From: Bacteroidota bacterium
GTDB lineage: Bacteria > Bacteroidota > Bacteroidia > JACCXN01
Reading direction: 5' to 3'
Length of the DNA: 33,025 bases
Assembly (NCBI GenBank): GCA_013696965.1
Contig: JACCXN010000106.1
Span: 1 to 33,025 of the forward strand
In this document: positions 23,745-32,665 of the stretch, one piece after another
Position numbering within the stretch: the first letter of the stretch is position 1
Layout: every line of letters begins with the position of its first letter
Program-made: the position numbers and the translations under genes
Notes under the pieces: model-generated
Database searches by the model: none
Seen by the model: the letters and a program-made list of their open reading frames with translations, nothing else
Told to the model about the DNA's origin: nothing

Positions 23745-24295
23745 ATTTTATCTGTGTTTGGGGTATATAATAAAACTTTGTCTTCGCCTTCTAATTCCCT
23801 CCATTCTACTTTAACTTTTTCGGTGGAAATGGTATCTACTGTTTTTCCTATATAATTGGGTTGGATTGGTAAATCCCTGCTAAAGCGGCGGTCAATTAGC
23901 ACTAAAAGTTCAACCTTTTCTGGTCTTCCAAAAGCAAGCAAGGCATCAAGGCCCGACCTTATTGTTCTGCCGGTAAAAAGAACATCATCCACAAGTATTA
24001 CTTTTTTTTCCTCAATGATAAAATCCATTTGGGTTGAATTTGGAATTAACACCTCATCTCTTCTCCTGAAATCATCCCTGAAAAAAGTAACATCAAGGTT
24101 ACCGCATTTTATGTCCTTAATGTTTAGTATTTTTTTTAATTCTTTATGGATTCTCAATGAAAGGTAAATTCCCCGAGGCTGCAAACCAACAATTACAGTG
24201 TTGGAAAAATCGTTGTGGTTCTCAATAAGCTGATAACAGAGCCTTTTTATGGTGAGTTCAAAGGATTTACTGTTTATGATAACTACTGGCTCCAT
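23741..24295 (-). CDS. pyrR: PyrR-like uracil phosphoribosyltransferase / regulator
   Basis: 184 residues. Type I phosphoribosyltransferase fold with the PRPP loop VILVDDVLFTGRTIRSGLDAL, and the LVLIDRRFSRDLPIQPNYIGK block typical of PyrR. In Bacillus PyrR binds pyr mRNA and also has uracil phosphoribosyltransferase activity. Here it heads the pyrRB operon. The likely -7 element lies only 15 bases from the ATG, which leaves little room for an RNA attenuator leader ahead of it, so the RNA-binding role at this site is doubtful. Enzymatic or other targets remain possible. Confidence 0.9.
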   Translation of the reverse strand: MEPVVIINSKSFELTIKRLCYQLIENHNDFSNTVIVGLQPRGIYLSLRIHKELKKILNIKDIKCGNLDVTFFRDDFRRRDEVLIPNSTQMDFIIEEKKVILVDDVLFTGRTIRSGLDALLAFGRPEKVELLVLIDRRFSRDLPIQPNYIGKTVDTISTEKVKVEWRELEGEDKVLLYTPNTDKI

Positions 24296-24309
24296 TTTTT
24301 TTAGTTGTG

Positions 24310-24317
24310 CAAATATA
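24310..24317 (-). promoter_or_regulatory. Probable -7 element (TATATTTG) of pyrRB
   Basis: The minus strand reads TATATTTG from 24317 to 24310, an exact match to the Bacteroidota -7 consensus, 15 bases before the ATG at 24295. No TTTG occurs at the expected 19-base distance. The 24318-24540 stretch shows no gene. Confidence 0.5.
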
Positions 24318-24540
24318 ATTTATTTTATACTCATTTTACCTTTGATGCATCGATAATAAATTTACCGCTGTTTTTTTTCTTTTCCAGGGGTATTTATTTA
24401 AAAAATCATAAGTAGGTGTTAACCTGTTCATCAGGGCTTATGCTTCAGCCTATGAAGGCACTGTTTCATTATTTATTACTTATTGTGATTTAATGGTTTA
24501 CTGGATTTAGCCATTGTCGAAATTATTGATTTTTTGTAAA

Positions 24541-24572
24541 AAAAAAGCCCGGTCAGTTGACCGGGCTTTTTT
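24541..24572 (-). terminator. Intrinsic terminator after rpsA
   Basis: A perfect 14-base stem (AAAAAAGCCCGGTC / GACCGGGCTTTTTT) with an AGTT loop, 18 bases after the rpsA stop at 24591. A-runs on one side and T-runs on the other allow termination in both directions. Confidence 0.92.
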
Positions 24573-24590
24573 AATTTTAAACCAGAATTT

Positions 24591-26432
24591 TTATTCTTCA
24601 GTCTTAGGCTTTTTTGTAGAAGCCTTTTTCTCGCTCTGCTCTAATTGGTCTTTCAGATTAGAAAGTACGTTAATGTCACCCAATGTAGTTTTTTCTACAT
24701 TTTCCTTCACTTTTTTAACGGTTTTCTTTTCTGATTTTTGTTGTTCTTTCTCCGTATAATCTTCAGAACGGTTGCCAGATACAGCATCCTCATGAATACG
24801 TGAATGAGAAACGATTATTTTCTTGTTTTCTTTATTGAATTCAATCACTTTGAAATCCACTGTTTCTTCAACCTGTGCGGTTGATCCATCAGCTTTTACC
24901 AAATGCTTGCTAGGGGCAAATCCTTCAACACCGTATGGTAATGAAACAATAGCGCCTTTTTCAGCCATGCTTGTGATAGTTCCAGGGTGCAATGAATCTA
25001 ATGTAAATACAGTTTCAAATACATCCCAGGGATTTTCTTCCAATTGTTTGTGACCAAGACTCAATCTTCTGTTTTCTTTATCAAGTTCCAAAACAATAAC
25101 ATCTATTTTATCACCTATTTTGGTAAATTCAGAAGGATGCTTTATTTTTTTAGACCATGAAAGATCAGAAATGTGAATTAAGCCATCAACACCTTCTTCC
25201 AATTCAACAAATACGCCAAAATTGGTAAAGTTTCTAACAGTTCCGCTGTGCTTGGAATTAACCGGATATTTCTGGTCAATTTCAGCCCAAGGATCTGGAA
25301 TAAGTTGTTTAATACCCATTGACATTTTTCTATCTTCTCTATCAAGCGTTAAAATGACAGATTCGATCTCATCACCAACTTTAAGGAAGTCCTGTGCACT
25401 GCGTAAATGTTGCGACCATGACATTTCAGATACGTGGATTAATCCTTCAACACCCGGAGCAATTTCAACAAATGCTCCATAATCTGCAATAACTACCACT
25501 TTACCTTTTACTTTGTCACCGATTTTCAAATTTTCATCAAGTGCATCCCATGGATGAGAAGTAAGTTGTTTTAAACCAAGTGCAATTCTTTTCTTGTCAT
25601 TGTCAAAATCAAGAATAACCACATTGATTTTTTCATCCAGTTTAACAACTTCTTCCGGATGATTGATTCTGCCCCATGAAAGGTCAGTAATATGTATAAG
25701 GCCATCAACACCACCAAGGTCAACAAATACACCATATGAGGTAATATTTTTAACTGTTCCTTCAAGCACTTGCCCTTTTTCAAGTTTAGAAATAATCTCT
25801 TTTTTCTGTTGTTCAAGCTCCTCTTCAATAAGTGCTTTGTGAGAAACTACAACGTTTTTAAACTCATTGTTGATTTTCACAACTTTGAATTCCATTGTTT
25901 TTCCAACATAAACATCATAATCCCTGATTGGCTTAACGTCAATCTGTGAACCTGGAAGGAATGCCTCAATACCAAACACATCAACGATTAATCCACCTTT
26001 TGTTCTGCATTTTACAAAACCTTTAAGGATTTCATCTTTTTCAAGTGCTGTATTAATTCTTTCCCAAGCCCTAAGCGATCTTGCCTTACGGTGAGAAAGC
26101 AATAATTGACCGCCTTTGTCTTCTTGTTTTTCAACATAAACCTCAACAATATCGCCTACTTTCAAGTCAGGATTATACCTGAATTCAGATAAAGCAACAA
26201 TACCATCTGATTTATAGCCTATATCAACAAGTACTTCCTTGGTGTTTTTTGCTACTACTTTTCCGTCAACAACCTCATGCTCATCAACTGTTTTAAGTGT
26301 TTGTTCATACAAACTCTCAAGCTTTGTTCTTTCTTCTGAGGAGTATATTTCTGATCTTTTACTAAGACCACTCCAATCAAAATTCTCTAATGTCACAGTT
26401 TCTTCACTGCTTTTTTGTTCATTTTCTGCCAT
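24591..26432 (-). CDS. rpsA: 30S ribosomal protein S1
   Basis: 613 residues from ATG 26432 (MAENEQKSSEETVTLENFDW). A longer frame adds 15 residues rich in Lys/Pro that do not belong. Six S1 RNA-binding domains follow: about 35-105 (VVDGKVVAKNTKEVLVDIG), 120-190 (LKGFVKCRTKGGLIVDVFG), 205-280 (LEGTVKNITSYGVFVDLGG), 290-365, 380-455 (GTVRNFTNFGVFVELEEGVD) and a more divergent sixth near 465-540. The tail is Glu/Lys-rich. S1 brings mRNA to the 30S subunit, which matters in Bacteroidota because many of their mRNAs lack Shine-Dalgarno sequences. The gene ends at a strong terminator. Confidence 0.97.
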   Translation of the reverse strand: MAENEQKSSEETVTLENFDWSGLSKRSEIYSSEERTKLESLYEQTLKTVDEHEVVDGKVVAKNTKEVLVDIGYKSDGIVALSEFRYNPDLKVGDIVEVYVEKQEDKGGQLLLSHRKARSLRAWERINTALEKDEILKGFVKCRTKGGLIVDVFGIEAFLPGSQIDVKPIRDYDVYVGKTMEFKVVKINNEFKNVVVSHKALIEEELEQQKKEIISKLEKGQVLEGTVKNITSYGVFVDLGGVDGLIHITDLSWGRINHPEEVVKLDEKINVVILDFDNDKKRIALGLKQLTSHPWDALDENLKIGDKVKGKVVVIADYGAFVEIAPGVEGLIHVSEMSWSQHLRSAQDFLKVGDEIESVILTLDREDRKMSMGIKQLIPDPWAEIDQKYPVNSKHSGTVRNFTNFGVFVELEEGVDGLIHISDLSWSKKIKHPSEFTKIGDKIDVIVLELDKENRRLSLGHKQLEENPWDVFETVFTLDSLHPGTITSMAEKGAIVSLPYGVEGFAPSKHLVKADGSTAQVEETVDFKVIEFNKENKKIIVSHSRIHEDAVSGNRSEDYTEKEQQKSEKKTVKKVKENVEKTTLGDINVLSNLKDQLEQSEKKASTKKPKTEE

Positions 26433-26531
26433 TTTATTTTTTTTTGGCTTTAATTGCACTTGTTCTCCGGAAAACAAGCGGGTTTAACATATCTGCCCCG
26501 GTAACGCAGATTTTCCTCTAAAAAAGGACGG

Positions 26532-26539
26532 CAAAGATA
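26532..26539 (-). promoter_or_regulatory. Probable -7 element (TATCTTTG) of rpsA with ~95-base leader
   Basis: The minus strand reads TATCTTTG at 26539-26532, an exact -7 match. The coding start is 100 bases downstream. The leader contains a hairpin (CTTGTT..TCCGGA..AACAAG, 26459-26478) just before the start, which could fold over the start region. S1 is known to control its own synthesis in other bacteria, so the leader may be a regulatory site, but that is inference. Confidence 0.5.
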
Positions 26540-26750
26540 CTGTTAATCATTGAAAAAAAGAAATTTTCAGTGCTAATTAAATAATGGCCTACTTTTATTT
26601 CGAGTTGTTTTTATAACTGAATGACTGTTAATATATTGTAAATAACTTAGAGTTAAATGGACTTAAGGTTAATTTTTAGTAAAAAGCATTGTTTGATTTT
26701 TTTTAGAATCCTTATTTAAAAGACTAATTTGGTTTTATTGGATACATTTA

Positions 26751-27000
26751 ATTTCACTCAAAGGGCGCAGAGAAAAAAAACGCAAAGACGCAGAGAATTT
26801 TCTTTTATGGCTTAATAGGATTCGAAAAACACTTGATTTCACGCAAAGGGCGCAAAGAAAAAAAATACGCAAAGAGGTAGAGAATTTTCTTTTATGGCTT
26901 AATAGGATTCGAAAAACACTTGATTTCACGCAAAGGGCGCAGAGAAAAAAAAACGCAAAGACGCAGAGAATTTTCTTTTATGGCTTAGTGTGATTCGATT
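26751..27000. repeat. Three tandem ~86-base repeats beside ispH
   Basis: Units begin ATTTCAC at 26751, 26836 and 26923 (periods 85 and 87). Each has CGCAAAG-type runs (AAAGGGCGCAGAG, AAACGCAAAGACGCAGAG), then ATTTTCTTTTATGGCTTA and a GATTCGA end. They are near-identical apart from small substitutions. Similar 'CGCAAAGACGCAAAG' repeats occur between genes in many environmental bacteria. The last unit runs up to the ispH stop codon at 26999. A minus-strand frame here (26735-26929) is only the repeat read as protein. Confidence 0.85.
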
Positions 27001-28222
27001 AACATTTAATTTCACTAATAACCTCATCAATGCTCCTTGCGGCTTCAAAAAATGAAAGAAGTTTTTGAATTACATTTTCAACAACACTATCAGGACAAGA
27101 TGCTCCGCTGGTAACGATTATTGTAAGCGGGGATTTTGAAGGGAGGAAATTATTTGTTTTTAGTTGCTTTTGATTGTGATAATCAAAATGATTGATTGTT
27201 TCCCTTGATTCAATTTCTTTATGGGATGAAATAAAATAGGTGGCAAATTTTCTTTCGCATAATTCAACTAAATGAGAGGTATTTGAACTGTTATATCCTC
27301 CTACTACTATGGCTAAATCGGCATGTTCTTTTAATAAGCCATAAGTAGCATCCTGGTTATCATTGGTAGCATAACACAAAGTATCCCTTGTGTCAGAAAA
27401 ATGGTCTTTATAGTCTACTGCGCCATATTTCTTTATCATTGTGTTTTTAAGAAAGTCAGCAATTTGTTGTGTTTCAGTGGCAAGCATGGTTGTTTGATTT
27501 ACCACACCTATTTTTTGAAGGTCTTTTTCACAGTCAAAACCATTTGAAAAACGACCTCTAAAAGCTTCATAAAAGTCATTTGCAGAAACTTGGCCAAGAA
27601 TATAACTTTCTATTTTTTTGGCATCCTCCAAATCCTTTATCACTAATGAAGGTCCGTGAACCTGGCTATGTGAAAAAGTAGCTTTGGTTTCCTCATGGTT
27701 GTGCTTTCCGTGAATAATGATAGTATGCTTATCGCTTCCTAATTTTTCAGATTTTTTCCAAACACGTTCCACAAAAGGACAGGTAGTATTGTATTTTTGG
27801 GTTTCAATGCCCTTTTCCTTAAGTATTTTTTCAGTTTCAAGGGTAGTGCCAAAGGCTGGAATTAAAACAATATCATCAGAGGTAATTTCTTTCCATTCGA
27901 TTAACTGCTTGCCTTGAGTATCCATAATAAAATTAATCCCTTTTTCTTGCAAATCAGCATTTACATCTGGATTGTGGATCATTTGAGAAAGCAAGAAAAT
28001 CCTTTTTCCAGGGTTTTCTTCAACGGCACTCTGTGAAATTTCTATTGCGTTTTCTACCCCAAAACAAAAACCGAAATGCCTGGCAATTAAAAATCTAACT
28101 GGTCCAAAATCCAGCAATGCAGGGGTTAAATCTTTTTTCTTTGGATCCTGAATTTTACGAAGTTCTTTTATCCGGGATATAATTGAACTTTTGTAATGAG
28201 CAGGAATATTGAAAGTTTTCAT
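26999..28222 (-). CDS. ispH: 4-hydroxy-3-methylbut-2-enyl diphosphate reductase
   Basis: 407 residues, longer than the ~310 of E. coli but usual for the Bacteroidota/cyanobacterial type. The iron-sulfur cysteines sit at HFGFCFGVENA (Cys53), TTCPFVERVWKK and SGASCPDSVVE. Other conserved blocks are SQMIHNPDVN, FGTTLETEKIL, HGKHNHEETKAT, VVNQTTMLATET and ATNDNQDATYGLL. It carries out the last step of the methylerythritol phosphate route to isoprenoids. The order aroK-porQ-cmk-ispH on one strand suggests an operon, with 81 bases between cmk and ispH. The stop lies at the edge of the repeat array at 26751-27000. Confidence 0.97.
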   Translation of the reverse strand: MKTFNIPAHYKSSIISRIKELRKIQDPKKKDLTPALLDFGPVRFLIARHFGFCFGVENAIEISQSAVEENPGKRIFLLSQMIHNPDVNADLQEKGINFIMDTQGKQLIEWKEITSDDIVLIPAFGTTLETEKILKEKGIETQKYNTTCPFVERVWKKSEKLGSDKHTIIIHGKHNHEETKATFSHSQVHGPSLVIKDLEDAKKIESYILGQVSANDFYEAFRGRFSNGFDCEKDLQKIGVVNQTTMLATETQQIADFLKNTMIKKYGAVDYKDHFSDTRDTLCYATNDNQDATYGLLKEHADLAIVVGGYNSSNTSHLVELCERKFATYFISSHKEIESRETINHFDYHNQKQLKTNNFLPSKSPLTIIVTSGASCPDSVVENVIQKLLSFFEAARSIDEVISEIKC

Positions 28223-28303
28223 TCTTAAAATTAAGTAAGTGGTTGTTAAATTACCGCTTGGTATTTAAAACATCTTTGCAGATTTAAGGCGTATTTATTA
28301 CTC

Positions 28304-29035
28304 CTACTCTCTTATTAACTGCATGTCTTTAACCAACCTTAAAACGTAATCAAGCTGTTGTTGCTTGTTCAAATCAGTGTTATCCAGAACTATTGCATCA
28401 TCAGCCTTAATTAGCGGATTTTCTTTTCGGTTTGTATCATCAAAATCTCTCTGGAGTAAATTCTCCTTGATTTCATCCTTAGAAACCTTCACTCCTTTTG
28501 AAGTGAGCTCATCATACCTTCTGTAAACACGAATTTCAGGATCAGCAGTCATGAAAATCTTTAGTTCTGCATTTGGGAAAACAGCGGTGCCAATATCTCT
28601 GCCATCCATTACTATTCCTTTGCCCATTCCCATTTCTTTTTGCAAGGCCACCATTCGTTTTCTTACTTGTTTTATCTGGCTAACCTTACTAACCTGTTCG
28701 GAAACATCCATCATACGTATGGGTTCCTCAACATCCTCATCATTTAAATAAATATCCGATTTTTTAGTCACTGAATTGTAATGAAAACTCAAATGAATCC
28801 TGTCCAGGTTTTCTATTAGCTTTTGGATGATCAGTTCTCCGGCATCATTAATAAATCCCTCACGCATTGCAAAAAGAGTGATTGCCCTGTACATTGCTCC
28901 TGAATCAACATATTTGTACCCCAGTTCTGATGCCAAGGCTTTTGCTATGGTACTTTTTCCACAGGAAGAATACCCGTCAATGGCTATGTTTATCTTATTC
29001 AAGGTTTGAGCTGCTTTGTCTGCAATATTAATCAA
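28304..29035 (-). CDS. cmk: Cytidylate kinase
   Basis: 243 residues. P-loop IAIDGYSSCGKSTIAKALA near residues 17-35. Other nucleotide-binding blocks are YKYVDSGAMYRAITL, the VMDGRDIGTAVFPNAELK loop and the ITLxx..DF..RRYDEL region. It phosphorylates CMP and dCMP to the diphosphates for RNA, DNA and phospholipid precursor pools. It begins 18 bases after porQ ends and is in line with it. porQ next to cmk is a neighbourhood I recall from many Bacteroidota. Confidence 0.95.
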   Translation of the reverse strand: MINIADKAAQTLNKINIAIDGYSSCGKSTIAKALASELGYKYVDSGAMYRAITLFAMREGFINDAGELIIQKLIENLDRIHLSFHYNSVTKKSDIYLNDEDVEEPIRMMDVSEQVSKVSQIKQVRKRMVALQKEMGMGKGIVMDGRDIGTAVFPNAELKIFMTADPEIRVYRRYDELTSKGVKVSKDEIKENLLQRDFDDTNRKENPLIKADDAIVLDNTDLNKQQQLDYVLRLVKDMQLIRE

Positions 29036-29053
29036 TAGCTTTTAAAAGAAAAA

Positions 29054-30088
29054 TTAATTTCTTGAAAAACTTGAAATATTGGTTGTTATTGTAAAATGGT
29101 TGGATGCTCCGGCTAAATGATAGGCGGCCCTAGCATAACTCAAATGGAATTTTGAGATTCTAAAACCAAAACCCCACGAAAGACCTATGGTTCCTGGTTT
29201 GCTGGCAACTTTCAATTCTTGTGATCTTTGTACATTATAACCAAACCTGACACTAAAACTCTTGGTTGGCATAATCTCAACTCCTGCAACTAAATGTCTT
29301 AAAGTATTTCCAAAAAAACCAGGACTCTTTGTTTGTTCATCTCCAGTTACGGTGTTAAAGTTTGAGGTTGTATCCTTTGGAACCATTCTTAGTCTTTGCA
29401 TGTTATCAAAGGCAAGGGAAAAGCGAAAAGGGGCATGAGAAAGCTTTTTTGACACCTCAATTTTCATTTCAGTTGGCAAGGGCTCAGTATTTCCTTTTCT
29501 ATAGGCTACTATTTGAGTTCCAATGTTTTTTGCAAGAATTGCAGCACCAAAACCATCTTCCTCATTAAAATATGTACCTGCCAAATCAAGTGCCATTCCA
29601 AAGGATTGATAACTTTCCAAGGCCGAATAAAGCAACTTTACATTGGTTCCGTATGACAAATGTTTTCCAAATCCTCTACCCCATCCAAAATTTAAAGCAT
29701 AATCACCAGCAGAAAATTCACCTGTAATTTCACCATTTGGATCTGCACGGGTAAACCGACCATAGTTCATATATTGCATACCCAGACTAAAGCTTCCCTT
29801 GTCCTCATAATTTTTCGAAAAACCAACAAACCCGGAATTTATATCCGAAAAATAATTCAAATAAGTCATTACAAGGGAATTATCCATTAACTTATTCAGC
29901 AATGCAGGGTTTACAATGCCAAGAGATAAATCATTGTCTTTTACTGAAATAAGGTCCCCACCAAGTGCTGCAGTTCTTGCAGAGGAAGGGAGGTTTAGAA
30001 ATTCATAAGAGGAGCTTCCACCCACCTGAGCAAAGGTGCTGATTGCAAAATTTAATGAAAGAAAAAGCAACAGCAGTGACTTTGACAT
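29054..30088 (-). CDS. porQ: Type IX secretion system protein PorQ
   Basis: 344 residues. Signal peptide MSKSLLLLFLSLNFAISTFA. The start of the mature protein (GGSSSYEFLNLPSSARTAAL, then GGDLISVKDNDLSLGIVNPALL) is the PorV/PorQ family signature. Repeated barrel strands follow (FVGFSKNYEDKGSFSLGMQYMNYG, YALNFGWGRGFGKHLSYGTNVKLLY, FSVRFGYNVQRSQELKV), ending FSRN. It is an outer-membrane partner of the T9SS, needed for export or modification of cargo such as the protein encoded at 890. The neighbours aroK and cmk fit the usual gene order. Confidence 0.93.
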   Translation of the reverse strand: MSKSLLLLFLSLNFAISTFAQVGGSSSYEFLNLPSSARTAALGGDLISVKDNDLSLGIVNPALLNKLMDNSLVMTYLNYFSDINSGFVGFSKNYEDKGSFSLGMQYMNYGRFTRADPNGEITGEFSAGDYALNFGWGRGFGKHLSYGTNVKLLYSALESYQSFGMALDLAGTYFNEEDGFGAAILAKNIGTQIVAYRKGNTEPLPTEMKIEVSKKLSHAPFRFSLAFDNMQRLRMVPKDTTSNFNTVTGDEQTKSPGFFGNTLRHLVAGVEIMPTKSFSVRFGYNVQRSQELKVASKPGTIGLSWGFGFRISKFHLSYARAAYHLAGASNHFTITTNISSFSRN

Positions 30089-30161
30089 AGGAGAAAATAT
30101 CTCTCTTAACGTTCTTAATGTTCAATTATTGTTTTTGAAGGATGGCAACAAACAGCATTAT

Positions 30162-30683
30162 TTACGCCTCAGGTTGCAGCACCTTTTCCAGGAGAAAAGC
30201 AGAAAGTTCTTCCAGATTTAAATCCTTTGCTTTTACTTTATAAGTTGATAGTGCGTAAAAGGGTTCTCTCTCTGCCAGTTTAGTTCTTATAGCCATTCTT
30301 AGTTTTTCACCCTCCAGATTATCGAGAAGTGGCCTTTGGTGTTTTGCGTTTTTTAATCGCACAAAAAGAGCATCAACACTTAACTTTAAATAAATTGAAA
30401 CTCCTGAGGCATTAATTAAATTCATGTTATGGTTAAAACAAGGTGTGCCTCCACCTGTCGAAATCACAACATTACTTTTAGATGCAAGTTCTGCAAGGCA
30501 TGCAGTTTCAATATTTCTGAAATATTCCTCACCCTTTACATTTAATATTTCAGCAATTGTGCTTTCATGTCTTTGTTCGATGTACTGATCAAGGTCTATG
30601 AACTCAAAACTGAGTTTACCTGCAAGTTTTTTACCTGTTGTGCTTTTTCCGCACCCCATGAATCCTGTTAAGAATATCAGCAT
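30162..30683 (-). CDS. aroK: Shikimate kinase
   Basis: 173 residues. Walker A FLTGFMGCGKSTTGKKLA at the start. Shikimate-binding DLDQYIEQRHESTIAEI, then EYFRNIETACLAELA, STGGGTPCF, and an adenine-side LxxRHxxxxY-like RPLLDNLEGEKLR. It phosphorylates shikimate in aromatic amino-acid synthesis. Length is normal. It is the first gene of the aroK-porQ-cmk-ispH row, 73 bases upstream of porQ. No other aro genes are in the window. Confidence 0.95.
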   Translation of the reverse strand: MLIFLTGFMGCGKSTTGKKLAGKLSFEFIDLDQYIEQRHESTIAEILNVKGEEYFRNIETACLAELASKSNVVISTGGGTPCFNHNMNLINASGVSIYLKLSVDALFVRLKNAKHQRPLLDNLEGEKLRMAIRTKLAEREPFYALSTYKVKAKDLNLEELSAFLLEKVLQPEA

Positions 30684-30825
30684 AAATGTATGTTTTAGTT
30701 TAAATGAAATTTGAAATTTACATGTAACAAAATACTGGTTTAAGTATTATTCTCTTTATTTCATTTATCATTGTTTTTTAATTTACTTTAATTATGAAAA
30801 ATCCATAACAAGTAAAAAATCCAGT

Positions 30826-31284
30826 TTAATTTGGCCAAACAGCGATTTCAAAATCATTGATAAAAACTCCATAATTTATGCTATTGAGTTCACCTTCTTC
30901 ATAATAAAGATCAACCATAGCATCATCAAAACTAATTCGCTTTTCGCCCCACTCCTGTTCTTCAATATCTATTTCCTTAAAACCTTTGCTTTTAAACAAT
31001 TCAATTATTTCCTTTTCTTTCAAATTAAAAATCATCTGTCCCCATAAAGTAACCATATTGTTATCTACTTCAATGGATGTTAATTTAAGGTCATTTTCCT
31101 CATCAAAAAATAGAGAAATACCATTTGACCAATAATGCCAGATAAGGGTTCTAATTTCGCTTTCAGGTTCCATTTCCTCAACTTCCTCAGGTTCACCCAT
31201 TATTTGAACAACCTCTTCCGTAGAAATACCAAAATTAAGTTCTCCAAGACCTTTCATTGGATTTATTTCTAAATTTACATTCAT
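30826..31284 (-). CDS. Acidic cytoplasmic protein of unknown function
   Basis: 152 residues, strongly acidic, no signal peptide. The N-terminus MKGLGELNFGISTEEVVQIM then GEPEEVEEMEPES resembles the 'G.s.eev...G.P' pattern seen in SmpA/BamE- and BLIP-like folds. The rest (HYWSNGISLFFDEENDLKLTSIEV; WGQMIFNLKEKEIIELFKSKGF; DLYYEEGELNSINYGVFIND) is a mixed alpha/beta chain. Small acidic proteins of this sort are often immunity or housekeeping unknowns, but no toxin gene is beside it. It stands alone between aroK and the GNAT-like gene. I do not recognise the exact family. Confidence 0.65.
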   Translation of the reverse strand: MNVNLEINPMKGLGELNFGISTEEVVQIMGEPEEVEEMEPESEIRTLIWHYWSNGISLFFDEENDLKLTSIEVDNNMVTLWGQMIFNLKEKEIIELFKSKGFKEIDIEEQEWGEKRISFDDAMVDLYYEEGELNSINYGVFINDFEIAVWPN

Positions 31285-31440
31285 ATTGCCCTTGTTTTTG
31301 TATTACACAATAATAAAGTTATTTTCGCAAAAATGAAAGACAAATAAAATATTCTTGCAAATATCATTCTTTATCAAACTATTTCATTTGACTATAGAGT
31401 TAATTAACAATTAAGAAGTTTCGGTTTTAAAATAAAATCA

Positions 31441-32604
31441 ATGAAAATTATAGCAGTAAATTCTCCAGACACCATAAGAGATTTTCATAAAGTGCCTTTT
31501 ATAATTTATAAAGACGACCTTAATTATGTACAACATTTAAAAAATGATATTGAGGGTGTGTTCGACAAGAATAAAAACAAGTTTTTCAGACATGGGGAAG
31601 CAACTAGGTGGATTTTAAAAAATGAAAAGGGTGAATTACTGGGAAGGGTGGCCGCATTCCTAAATAAAAAGGACATCAAACCCAATAAAATTGCAGTTGG
31701 TGGAATGGGTTTTTTTGAATGTATCAACAACAAGCAGGCTGCCTTTACACTTTTTGATCAATGCCGCGAATGGCTCTCATCTAAAGACATTCAGGCTATG
31801 GATGGACCAATAAATTTTGGAGAACGAGATAAATATTGGGGATTGATAACAGAAAACTTTACCCTTTCACCCTATTATGCACAGAATTACAATCCGGAAT
31901 ACTATATTTCTTTTTTTGAATCCTATGGTTTCCAGGTGTTTTTCAAGCAATTTATTTACCACCGTAGTGTTAAAGATGCTTTGCAGGAAAAATTCATTCA
32001 GCGTGCAGAGCGCATTGCAAGAGATTCGAGGTACAGTATACAAACAATTAAAAAAAACAACCTTCCCAAATATGCTGAAGATTTCCGGACCATTTACAAC
32101 CGGGCATGGGTAAAACACGACAACCACAAGGGTATGCCTTATCCGCAAGCTATGGCATTAATGAAAAAAATAAAGCCGGTAATTGATGAAGACCTTGTGT
32201 ACTTTGTCTATTTTGAAGACAAACCAGTTGCTTTTTATATTTCGCTTCCTGAAATTAATCAATTGTTTAAATACGTAAATGGCAATTTCAACTGGCTGGG
32301 AAAATTAAAATTTCTTTACCGCAGGTGGCGTGGAGCTTGCACCACATCTTTTGGAGTAGCCTTTGGAATTGATCCTGATTTTCAGGGAAAAGGACTTGAA
32401 GGAGCTATTTTCAATGAATTGGGTAAACGCATACAGCCAACCATGAAGTACCAGGATATAATTATTACATGGATAGGTGATTTTAATCCTAAGATGATTC
32501 AGATAATAGAAGGACTTGGGGCAAAAAAGATAAGAACAATGGCTACATTAAGGAAATTATTTGACGAATCTGCTCATTTTGAAAGAGCTCCAATAATAAA
32601 ATAA
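31441..32604 (+). CDS. GNAT-fold acetyltransferase-like protein
   Basis: 387 residues, no signal peptide. The N-terminal half has RWILKNEKGELLGRVAAFLNKK and a GGMGFFECINNKQAAFTLFDQC pattern, and DGPINFGERDKYWGLI, which I know from Bacteroidota GNAT-family proteins. The C-terminal half (DLVYFVYFEDKPVAFYISLPE; FGIDPDFQGKGLEGAIFNELGKRI; IITWIGDFNPKMIQIIEGLG) carries a Q-G-K-G acetyl-CoA loop, typical of a GNAT fold. So it probably has two related domains. The substrate is unknown. The gene stands alone before tRNA-Lys. Confidence 0.82.
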   Translation: MKIIAVNSPDTIRDFHKVPFIIYKDDLNYVQHLKNDIEGVFDKNKNKFFRHGEATRWILKNEKGELLGRVAAFLNKKDIKPNKIAVGGMGFFECINNKQAAFTLFDQCREWLSSKDIQAMDGPINFGERDKYWGLITENFTLSPYYAQNYNPEYYISFFESYGFQVFFKQFIYHRSVKDALQEKFIQRAERIARDSRYSIQTIKKNNLPKYAEDFRTIYNRAWVKHDNHKGMPYPQAMALMKKIKPVIDEDLVYFVYFEDKPVAFYISLPEINQLFKYVNGNFNWLGKLKFLYRRWRGACTTSFGVAFGIDPDFQGKGLEGAIFNELGKRIQPTMKYQDIIITWIGDFNPKMIQIIEGLGAKKIRTMATLRKLFDESAHFERAPIIK

Positions 32605-32665
32605 AATTAATTATGTTTGATTTTCAGCAAGCTAAGTACTAATTAAACATTTTTTAACAAAGGAT

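Noticed and set aside
26735-26929. A 64-codon minus-strand frame with two copies of a Lys/Arg-rich peptide
   Set aside because: It is simply the tandem 86-base repeat read as protein; no start signals or family support.
26751-27000. Possible CRISPR array
   Set aside because: Units are 85-87 bases and repeated throughout, with no unique spacers, and there are no cas genes.
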